Positions 1 to 7,752 of a stretch of 64,000 nucleotides of DNA are shown here, piece after piece. The position numbers and the translations under genes are program-made. Under the pieces are notes generated by a model, which saw only the letters and a program-made list of their open reading frames with translations, ran no database searches and was not told where the DNA came from. Every line of letters starts with the position of its first letter. The first letter of the stretch is position 1. The DNA is from Stygiobacter sp043807765 (GTDB lineage Bacteria > Bacteroidota > Ignavibacteria > Ignavibacteriales > Melioribacteraceae): contig JAZDFQ010000052.1 in the NCBI GenBank assembly GCA_043807765.1, forward strand, positions 7,354 through 71,353, written 5' to 3'.

Positions 1-2
1 TT

Positions 3-2384
3 AAAAGTCTTGATAAAGAATATTTACTTCCTGCTGCTGGTTTAACTGTTAGTGAAGATACTTTGGCAAATGGATATGATGAAGACTTTGATGGACTGAT
101 TGATGAGAAACAGTCGCTCCATTTATTTCATATCAATGAAATTAAGCAAACAACAAATCCGGTTCGTTACCTAAACTACCGTTCGTTTGCCGTTGGCGAT
201 ACGATTAAGCGCGGGTTTGTTGTTAAAGGAACTAATGCAGCTTGGAACTATCAAAATGTAGCGCCGATGATTGATGAATCTCGCGACGATGGATTCGATA
301 ATGATAATGATTGGGTAGCTTTTTACGATGACAATGGACTTGATGGTGTTAGAGGAACACAAGATGTTGGTGAACTTGACGGCAAACCCACAAGCGGAGT
401 GGGAACAGAATTTCCCGGTGAACCGGGAATTGATAAAACCGATGTAAGCGAAACCGACGCGATAGGAATTACCAGCGCGTTTCAAATTCAAGATGGAATT
501 TTGAGCTTCAACACTTCGCCGGATAAAGGCTTGTGGGACTTACTAATGATTCCCGGCAAAATAAATTTGGTAAGACAAGTCGGCGAGTATCAGACTTATG
601 TTTCATCGGGATATTTCCCTTTACTGCCGGGTCAAAGACAACGGATGGCAGTTTCTGTTGCTCTTGCCGGAGGCAACTCTACAAAAGAAGCAGATATTGA
701 AAGCGCGATTAGAAAACAGAAACAAGCAGCCGATGCTTACAATGCAGATTATCAATTTGCTAAAGCGCCTCTGCAAGTTACTTTAACTGCGGTTCCCGGC
801 GATGGAGAAGTTGCACTTTACTGGGATGATGTTGCTGAAAAATCTTTCGATAGATACATAGAAAAAATTGGCGGTGATGGAAATGATTTTGAAGGATACA
901 GAATTTACCGCGCAACAGATGCTGCGTTGCTCGATGCGAAAGTCATTACCGATTATAACGGCGCGCCAACTTTGCTTAGACCAATCGCACAGTTCGATCT
1001 TGCTGATGGAATTAAAGGCTTGCGAGGAGACGATATTCTCGGAGTCTATTTCGATTTAGGAAAAGATACCGGTCTTAAACATCAATTTGTTGATAGAGAT
1101 GTAATAAATGGTCAGCGCTACTTCTATGCAATTACAGCTTACGATTTCGGCTATCCGGCAAATCAAATATCTCCAACAGAAACGCCAATCAATATTACAG
1201 TTGCGACCGATGGTGTTATAGCTCACGGAAAAAACGTTGCTGTTGTAAGACCATCTGCAAGCGCGGCGGGATATTTACCTCCTCAAGTTGCATCGTTTAA
1301 TCATGCGCTCGGCGGAGCCAGCGGTAAGATCGGAATTGATATAATTGATCCAACTAGAATTAAAGAAAATGCTGAATATGAAATCACTTTTAAGGATACA
1401 GTTCAGAAAGTCGGCACTAAGGATATAACTAAAACCGCCTCATTTACTTTGAGAAATCTTTCGGATAACAAAACTCTTCTGATGAATGATAAGCGCATTG
1501 GTTTGACTGATGAAATTTCGGCTACAGAAGGATTTCGTCTTACTCTTTCAAATGTTGAAACACTTTCGCTCAATCAACAAAAAACAAAATGGAATAAGCC
1601 GGATGTTTACTCATTCGATTTTGAAGCCGCAGCGTTTCTATCAATTAAAGGTGTGGAGAATCCGGCAGATTATAAAATAATTTTTGGCGATGTAGGACTT
1701 TCAACTTCTAAGGACACATCAATAGGATTCATAAAACTTCCGGCTAGGCAGGTAAACTTCAAAGTACTGAATGCGACACAAAACAGAGAAGTAAAATTCG
1801 CTTATAGTGAAGGAGATGGAACAGACGGAAAGTTTTCGATTGATAAAAACAATGCGAATAATGTTGACGCGATCTACTTTATCGAACCGGATCAAAATGG
1901 TAAAACCCGTTATACTTGGCAATTAATTCTGAATACCAAAAGCGGTACAAGAAATCCGCAGAACGGAGATACACTTTACATAAATCTCAATAAGCCGTTC
2001 CTTTCTTCAGATAAATATGCTTTCAAAATGAAGCAGTCATCTATTTCTCAAGAGAAAGCTAAAGATGAATTAAAGAATATTCGTGTAGTGCCTAATCCAT
2101 ACGTTGCGGCAGAAACTTGGGAACCAAGAAATACATTTACCAGTGGCCGCGGTCCAAGGGAAATTCACTTCATCAATCTTCCGGCAAAATGTACCATACG
2201 AATATTTAATGTTGGCGGTACATTGGTGAAAACAATCGAACATGATTCTGCTTTCGAAACCGGAACCGCAATTTGGGATGTGTTGAGTGATGAAAAATTT
2301 GAAATAGCTTACGGCGTATATGTCTATCACGTTGACGCGCCGGGCGTTGGTCAAAAAACCGGAACATTCGCAATCATAAAATAA
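3..2384 (+). CDS. Large secreted surface protein with FN3-like domain and variant T9SS C-terminus (5' end outside window)
   Basis: The reading frame is already open at base 3, so the N-terminus and any signal peptide lie upstream; the first in-frame start-like codon (TTG at 63) is not taken as the true start. Acidic Asp/Asn-rich stretches near the beginning (for example DEDFDGLIDE and DGFDNDNDW) look like calcium-binding thrombospondin/EF-type loops. A fibronectin type III-like region lies at about nt 770-1200 (GDGEVALYWDD, FEGYRIYRA). The last ~90 residues begin with RVVPNPYVA and end in GVYVYHVD...TGTFAIIK, which resembles a T9SS type A sorting domain without the usual QNYPNPFNP. A PorV/PorQ-like gene follows 12 bases later, a common pairing for T9SS cargo. 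The substrate is unknown; an extracellular scaffold or adhesin role is inference. Confidence 0.75.
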   Translation, partial: KSLDKEYLLPAAGLTVSEDTLANGYDEDFDGLIDEKQSLHLFHINEIKQTTNPVRYLNYRSFAVGDTIKRGFVVKGTNAAWNYQNVAPMIDESRDDGFDNDNDWVAFYDDNGLDGVRGTQDVGELDGKPTSGVGTEFPGEPGIDKTDVSETDAIGITSAFQIQDGILSFNTSPDKGLWDLLMIPGKINLVRQVGEYQTYVSSGYFPLLPGQRQRMAVSVALAGGNSTKEADIESAIRKQKQAADAYNADYQFAKAPLQVTLTAVPGDGEVALYWDDVAEKSFDRYIEKIGGDGNDFEGYRIYRATDAALLDAKVITDYNGAPTLLRPIAQFDLADGIKGLRGDDILGVYFDLGKDTGLKHQFVDRDVINGQRYFYAITAYDFGYPANQISPTETPINITVATDGVIAHGKNVAVVRPSASAAGYLPPQVASFNHALGGASGKIGIDIIDPTRIKENAEYEITFKDTVQKVGTKDITKTASFTLRNLSDNKTLLMNDKRIGLTDEISATEGFRLTLSNVETLSLNQQKTKWNKPDVYSFDFEAAAFLSIKGVENPADYKIIFGDVGLSTSKDTSIGFIKLPARQVNFKVLNATQNREVKFAYSEGDGTDGKFSIDKNNANNVDAIYFIEPDQNGKTRYTWQLILNTKSGTRNPQNGDTLYINLNKPFLSSDKYAFKMKQSSISQEKAKDELKNIRVVPNPYVAAETWEPRNTFTSGRGPREIHFINLPAKCTIRIFNVGGTLVKTIEHDSAFETGTAIWDVLSDEKFEIAYGVYVYHVDAPGVGQKTGTFAIIK

Positions 2385-2396
2385 AATTGATAAGCC

Positions 2397-3437
2397 ATGA
2401 AAAAGATTGATAGAAAATTTGTAATTGTTTCCTTAGCAATGCTGCTTACAGTATTAACTCAAGCAGTATTTGCTGGCGGAGTTACGAAAGTAGGGACTGC
2501 CGCCGCTACCTTTTTAAGAATTCCGGTTGGTTCCAGAGCAGTTGGAATGGGAAGTTCATTTGTATCAATGATGAACGATCCATCAGCTTTATATTGGAAT
2601 CCTTCAACAATGTCATCAATAAAATCAAATGCTCTGCTAGTCGAGCATTCAAATTGGCTGCCTGGAATTGATTTTGAATTTGTCGGTGTAATTCTTCCTT
2701 TCGATCAGCTAGGTACTATTGGAATTTCAGCAACAATTCTTCGCACTGATGATATGGAAGTAACAACTCCTACATCCCCGATGGGAACGGGTGAAATATT
2801 TAACGCTTCCAGTTTCGCATTAGGTTTTTCTTACAGCAAATATCTTACTGATAAGTTTTCCATTGGTGGAACGGTTAAGTATGTAAGAGAAACAATTTAT
2901 AACTCCGTTGCTTCCGGTGTTTCGTTTGATGTTGGAACCATTTACGAAACTCCGCTTGCCGGAATAAGATTAGGCGCGAGCATTTCAAATTTTGGTACAA
3001 AGATGAAAATGACCGGCGAGGATTTAAATATACGCGTTGATATTGATCCAACTCATGAAGGAAACAATCAAAGCATAGTTGGCAAACTAAATACAGATGA
3101 ATTCGACATGCCGCTGATTATGCGCATTGGTATTTCGGGAGAAGTGTTTAATACTGAAAATTTTAGATGGACACTTTCTGCTGATGGAGTAAATCCGAAC
3201 GATAACGCACAGAGTGTAAACTTAGGTAGCGAGATTGCTTTTTTGAATGAGTTAGTAAGTTTTCGTGTAGGTTACCGCGATCTTTTTCTTGATGAAAATG
3301 AAACTGGTCTGGCATTCGGAGTTAGTGTAAACAACATAAAAATTCTCGGCGACTTCTCCGTGTCAACAGAATATTCATATCAAAAATTTGTGCATCTGGG
3401 TAACTCAAACCGGTTTTCATTAATAATTAAATTTTAG
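2397..3437 (+). CDS. PorV/PorQ family outer-membrane beta-barrel protein
   Basis: This 346-residue protein has a signal peptide (residues 1-26, ending FAGG) followed by the family-typical start VGTAAATFLRIPVGSRAVGM and the DPSALYWNPS motif. The rest is made of alternating amphipathic strands ending in a terminal aromatic-type residue (LIIKF), as expected for an outer-membrane barrel. In the T9SS, PorV shuttles cargo to the attachment complex and PorQ is related. Paralogues beside T9SS cargo are common in Ignavibacteria-type genomes, so this may be a cargo-linked paralogue and not the housekeeping PorV. It sits 12 bases after the preceding surface protein gene and 48 bases before the next secreted protein gene, consistent with one transcript. 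Confidence 0.85.
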   Translation: MKKIDRKFVIVSLAMLLTVLTQAVFAGGVTKVGTAAATFLRIPVGSRAVGMGSSFVSMMNDPSALYWNPSTMSSIKSNALLVEHSNWLPGIDFEFVGVILPFDQLGTIGISATILRTDDMEVTTPTSPMGTGEIFNASSFALGFSYSKYLTDKFSIGGTVKYVRETIYNSVASGVSFDVGTIYETPLAGIRLGASISNFGTKMKMTGEDLNIRVDIDPTHEGNNQSIVGKLNTDEFDMPLIMRIGISGEVFNTENFRWTLSADGVNPNDNAQSVNLGSEIAFLNELVSFRVGYRDLFLDENETGLAFGVSVNNIKILGDFSVSTEYSYQKFVHLGNSNRFSLIIKF

Positions 3438-3485
3438 AAAATATGTGAGAAGAATTTCCAAAACAAAAACCAAAGAGGAGGTAAC

Positions 3486-5531
3486 ATGATCAGCAAGGTT
3501 AACCGGCTATTCCAATTATTGATGTTCATACTTTCATTTGTTTTCATAGTAAATCAAGTAAGTGCTCAGACGGTAAATGTTAAAATGAGAATCAATACTT
3601 CAACATGTCTTGATACGCTTACATCGAAACACATTGTTTACCTTTGCGGTGAAACTTCGAATGCAGGAGGAACAACTCCAGCAATTACGTGGGATCCAAA
3701 AACTACAGCTCTAAAAGCTACTAACGTTGGCGGTGATTATTGGGAAGTTTCTTTCAAAGCAAATGCTGGTGATGTTATTAAGTACAAATTCCTTGCATTC
3801 TTTAATGCTACAACGCCTACTTTCCATTGGACCGGATGGGAAGGACCTATTGATGCCGGATTTAATACCGGAGATAACCGCGGAATAGTTGTTGGCAAAA
3901 AGGATACAACTCTGGCACTTCAATATTTTAACGGATGGGAAAGTAAAGTTGCTCAATACTGGAGACCATTTGCAGTTAAGAAAGATACTGTTGCTGTTTA
4001 TTTCAGAGTGAATGTTGGCGGTGTAGCATTTGATGCAACAAAACAAACTGTTGAAGCACGCGGTGGCGCACCTCTCGGAACAGACAGTCCTTGGATTACA
4101 ATTACAACTTTGAAAAGAGAAGCTAACAGTGTTGGCGGAGGAACTTTCTGGTCTGGTGTTGCATACATTGCAAAATCTAAACTACTAGTGGCCGCAACGC
4201 AATCATTCAAGTTTGTTTTAACAAATCCGGAAACTTGGGAAAGTACTTCAAACCGTTCATTCCCAATTTCATTGAACACAATAAATGTTAGCGGTGATAC
4301 TACTTTAACTTGGGTCTACTTCAATAATAAGAAGCCAACCGGTCCGCAAGTTACCGGAAATGTTAACTTCAGATTAAAACTTGATGCTCTTGAAAAAGCA
4401 AAATTGTTTGATAGAGGACTTGGTGATAAAGTTGTTGTAACAGGTGCAAAAGGCTGGCTGCCCGGCACACCCGGATTACAGATGACTTACGTTCCTTCAA
4501 TTCAAGAGTGGGTACTCTCAGAACCATTTACTTTATTCCCACAGACTGATATTGTTTATAAGTACTTTATTTCATTTGATACATCAAAAGTAAATCCAAC
4601 AAATAAAAATTACATTCCAGGATTAACATTAGATAACGGATGGGAAGAACCGGGTGCAACCGGAGGTGCCGATAGAAAGTATGTATTCACCGATGCAAAA
4701 GATCAAACCGTTTCCGGAGATTTTGGTGCAGACCAGCAATTCTTCAATGGGTTGCATCCAAATGGAGTATTGACAACACCGATCAAATTGGGATTCAAAG
4801 TTGATATGGCACCGGCTACGAATGTTACTACGAATGCAACTAATCCATTGTTCAGACCGGGCATTGATACAGTTTGGGTACAATTCGATGGTTGTTTCAT
4901 ACCGATCACACAAGGTAAATCAATGTACGGTACTGATAACAGAATTCAGCTAACAGATTCCGATGGCGATGGAAAATACACCGGCTCAATTGATTTGAAA
5001 GCTCCGACTTTCTATCAAGTCTGCTATAGAATTTCTTACAGTTCAACGAGTGGTACAATTACAAATGGCGGCGGAGTTCTTAAAGGTAGAAGGTATTATC
5101 AATACATTTTACCGACAAAAATTTCTCCAAGTATAACGTGGCCAAGTACATACGAACTAGCAATGGTTACATGGAAAGCTTCTGATCTAACGGTTGAGAA
5201 TCCACCTGATCTCGGGAAAATGACAGATGTTGAGGATGAAGTGTCAATTCCAACTGTTTATGAATTGCAGCAGAACTATCCGAATCCGTTTAATCCATCT
5301 ACGGTGATTTCATATTCCATTCCGCGCAGTGAAAAAGTTAAGCTGGAAGTTTTTGATATGCTTGGAAGAAAAGTTGCAACACTATTTAACGGCGAGCAAT
5401 TTGCCGGAACGCATAGCGTATCTTGGAATTCTAACAATGATTTAGGTGCAAGTGTTGCTTCAGGCGTATATTTGTTTAGAATCCAAGCCGGTTCATTCAC
5501 TCAAGTTAAAAAGATGATGTTAGTGAGATAA
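3486..5531 (+). CDS. Secreted multi-module carbohydrate-binding-like protein with T9SS type A sorting domain
   Basis: The 681-residue protein has a signal peptide (cleavage near VSAQ), four successive beta-sandwich-like modules of about 110-150 residues and a T9SS sorting domain (from about residue 595; LQQNYPNPFNPS, then VFDMLGRKVATL). No catalytic motif was recognised. Modules 1 and 2 (INTST...DTL, TGWEGP, QYWRPF, then VYFRVNV, FWSGV.Y, NPETWES) match the non-catalytic C-terminal part of the GH53 enzyme encoded next. The WE..NR.F pattern resembles starch-binding or SusE/F-type folds, but no known CBM family could be assigned by eye. The start is supported by a strong ribosome-binding site (GAGGAGGT, 3475-3482). 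A surface galactan-binding protein is the favoured inference from its neighbours. Confidence 0.75.
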   Translation: MISKVNRLFQLLMFILSFVFIVNQVSAQTVNVKMRINTSTCLDTLTSKHIVYLCGETSNAGGTTPAITWDPKTTALKATNVGGDYWEVSFKANAGDVIKYKFLAFFNATTPTFHWTGWEGPIDAGFNTGDNRGIVVGKKDTTLALQYFNGWESKVAQYWRPFAVKKDTVAVYFRVNVGGVAFDATKQTVEARGGAPLGTDSPWITITTLKREANSVGGGTFWSGVAYIAKSKLLVAATQSFKFVLTNPETWESTSNRSFPISLNTINVSGDTTLTWVYFNNKKPTGPQVTGNVNFRLKLDALEKAKLFDRGLGDKVVVTGAKGWLPGTPGLQMTYVPSIQEWVLSEPFTLFPQTDIVYKYFISFDTSKVNPTNKNYIPGLTLDNGWEEPGATGGADRKYVFTDAKDQTVSGDFGADQQFFNGLHPNGVLTTPIKLGFKVDMAPATNVTTNATNPLFRPGIDTVWVQFDGCFIPITQGKSMYGTDNRIQLTDSDGDGKYTGSIDLKAPTFYQVCYRISYSSTSGTITNGGGVLKGRRYYQYILPTKISPSITWPSTYELAMVTWKASDLTVENPPDLGKMTDVEDEVSIPTVYELQQNYPNPFNPSTVISYSIPRSEKVKLEVFDMLGRKVATLFNGEQFAGTHSVSWNSNNDLGASVASGVYLFRIQAGSFTQVKKMMLVR

Positions 5532-5535
5532 CAAA

Positions 5536-7752
5536 ATGAAAAGAATTGCTTTAACAATTTTATTGTTCATATCAATTACTAATCTATTTTCTCAAAGCAA
5601 TTCTTTTATACGGGGAGTGGACATTTCGTTCACTCCTCAGATTGAAGATTTGGGGGGGAAGTACAAGCTGAACGGAGTAACAAAAGATGTTTTAGATATT
5701 TTTAAAGAGAGCGGTGTTAATTATGTGCGCCTTAGACTTTGGCACACACCCAATGATCCAAAGGATCCCCAGCATATTTATTGCGGTTTGCAGAAAACAT
5801 TAGCCTACGCAAAAAGAATAAAAGCAAAGGGATTGAAATATCTTTTAGATATTCATTATTCGGATTGGTGGGCTGATCCCGGCAAGCAGACAAAACCGGC
5901 TGCGTGGGCAAATCTTTCATTTGATATTTTGAAAGACAGTGTCTATTCATATACAAAAAATGTTATCACTCAACTGAAAAACCAAAATACTTTGCCGGAT
6001 ATGGTACAAGTAGGAAATGAAATTACTGGTGGAATGCTATGGAATGATGGAAAACTTTACGGAATAGGTAACGAAGGTGAACAGTGGATAAAATTTGCAG
6101 AGCTGCTCAAAAAAGGAGTTGCAGGTGTTAGAGATGCTGCCGGTTTAGAGTCAGTTAAAATTATGATTCACTTTAGTGAGGGTGGAAGTAATAGTAAATC
6201 AAAATACTTCTATGATCATTTAATTTCACAAAGTGTTGAATTCGATATAATAGGTCTCTCATATTATCCTTGGTGGCACGGAACATTGACAGATTTGAAA
6301 AATAACCTTAATGATTTGGCGGTTCGTTACAATAAGGAAATAGTTGTTGCCGAAACAGCATATCCTATGAACAGTCAGTATTTGAACGATGGAATGTCTA
6401 ATGTAAGTTTCGATCCTACTAAACTGCCCGCAGGTTATCCAGTTACTGTAAAAGGACAGAAAGATTTTGTAATAGCAGTAGCTAAGATTGTTAAAGAAAC
6501 AAATAACAAAAAAGGCATCGGATTTTTCTATTGGGAACCGGCATACATTTCAGTCCCACCAATTGGCTCTTCATGGGAATACTATACAACATTTGATCCG
6601 GTTACCGGAGAGGCGTTGAACTCGCTCGCTGCTTTTCAAAATCTCGATAGCTTGAAGTCAGTCAATATTAAAATACGCGTTAACACTTCAACTCTAGGAG
6701 ATACCTTAAAGAATAACGGGTTTGTTCAAGTTAGAGGTGAAGTATCCGGAATCAGCTCGAGTATTCTTCCTAGCGGAGATGCAATTAAGTGGGACGCAGC
6801 ATCACAATTAATTTGTAAAAATGTTGATGGCGATAACTGGGAATATGATTTTAAAATGTATCCGGCTGATCAACTTCAATTTTATTTTTGGACAGGGCAG
6901 AATAAGAATACTCCAACATACCGCAATTTAGGTTGGGAAGGTCCAGTGTTGCCATATGATGGCTCAACCATTAATGCACGCCTTTTTACCGCTGGACTTG
7001 AAGACTCCATTATGGATATTCAGTATATCAATCGCTTAGGTGATAAGGTACCCCAATATTGGTCACCTATTCAATCAAAGATGGATAGTGTCGGAATATT
7101 ATTCCGCGTAAATGTTGCTGAGCTTATTAAGAAAGGTTTATTTGATCCGGCAACAAACTCGGTCGCTGTTCGCGGAGATCAAGTTAATTCTTCCGGTTCA
7201 CTTTCTTGGGATTCAAATAAACTGATTCTAAGTCGGGAAGAAATCAGTGTCGCCGATGGATCGTTTTGGTCGGGAGTACTTTATTTCCCCAAGAGTAAAA
7301 TTAAAGCTGGAACTCAGATTAAATATAAATTCTATGTAGAGAAAAGTAAGTTTGGAAACTGGGAATCCGGAATTGCTGATAGGATTTTTTCTTTTCCTAC
7401 AAAAGATTCAACCCTTGCTTGGAAATTTTTTAATGACAAAAATATTTTAACCGGAATTGAATCAGAAAGAGCAACTCTACCAAGTGAATATTCACTCTCG
7501 CAGAATTATCCCAATCCTTTTAATCCGGAAACCTTTATTAGCTATAAGGTTCAAGCGGCAAGCAAAGTAAGCTTGAAAGTGTTTGATCTGTTAGGAAGAG
7601 AAGTTGCAACTCTTGTTGATGAATACAAGCAACCTGGTATTTACAATTCTCAATTCTCAATTCTCAATTTTCCATTACCCAGTGGAGTCTATTTTTATCA
7701 ATTACGGACTGATAATTTTGTAGCTACAAAGAAATTGGTTTTGATGAAATGA
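5536..7752 (+). CDS. GH53 arabinogalactan endo-beta-1,4-galactanase with binding modules and T9SS tail
   Basis: GH53 enzymes cleave internal beta-1,4-galactosyl links of type I arabinogalactan/galactan side chains of pectin. After a signal peptide (residues 1-19), the catalytic domain (about 22-370) shows FIRGVDIS, YVRLRLWHTP and LLDIHYSDWWADPGKQ. The acid/base Glu162 is in QVGNEITGGMLW and the nucleophile Glu273 is in VVAETAYP, both standard for the family. Residues about 375-640 hold two modules homologous to modules 1-2 of the upstream binding protein. The T9SS sorting domain follows (LSQNYPNPFNPE). The gene begins 5 bases after the preceding one and overlaps the next by 4 bases (ATGA), indicating an operon. 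A 7-base tandem repeat alters the sorting domain near residue 705. Confidence 0.93.
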   Translation: MKRIALTILLFISITNLFSQSNSFIRGVDISFTPQIEDLGGKYKLNGVTKDVLDIFKESGVNYVRLRLWHTPNDPKDPQHIYCGLQKTLAYAKRIKAKGLKYLLDIHYSDWWADPGKQTKPAAWANLSFDILKDSVYSYTKNVITQLKNQNTLPDMVQVGNEITGGMLWNDGKLYGIGNEGEQWIKFAELLKKGVAGVRDAAGLESVKIMIHFSEGGSNSKSKYFYDHLISQSVEFDIIGLSYYPWWHGTLTDLKNNLNDLAVRYNKEIVVAETAYPMNSQYLNDGMSNVSFDPTKLPAGYPVTVKGQKDFVIAVAKIVKETNNKKGIGFFYWEPAYISVPPIGSSWEYYTTFDPVTGEALNSLAAFQNLDSLKSVNIKIRVNTSTLGDTLKNNGFVQVRGEVSGISSSILPSGDAIKWDAASQLICKNVDGDNWEYDFKMYPADQLQFYFWTGQNKNTPTYRNLGWEGPVLPYDGSTINARLFTAGLEDSIMDIQYINRLGDKVPQYWSPIQSKMDSVGILFRVNVAELIKKGLFDPATNSVAVRGDQVNSSGSLSWDSNKLILSREEISVADGSFWSGVLYFPKSKIKAGTQIKYKFYVEKSKFGNWESGIADRIFSFPTKDSTLAWKFFNDKNILTGIESERATLPSEYSLSQNYPNPFNPETFISYKVQAASKVSLKVFDLLGREVATLVDEYKQPGIYNSQFSILNFPLPSGVYFYQLRTDNFVATKKLVLMK
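7644..7671 (+). repeat. Heptanucleotide tandem repeat inside the GH53 sorting-domain coding sequence
   Basis: The unit caattct occurs three times in a row (7644-7664) followed by a degenerate fourth copy (caatttt, 7665-7671). It encodes the stretch NSQFSILNF between PGIY and the PSGVYFYQL part of the T9SS domain, where paralogues carry a shorter segment. Seven is not a multiple of three, so gain or loss of one unit would shift the frame before the end of the sorting signal. Confidence 0.85.

Noticed and set aside
171..491. Long open frames on the strand opposite to real genes, here and at many other places
   Set aside because: They lie wholly inside well-supported genes, lack family features and follow from codon composition.
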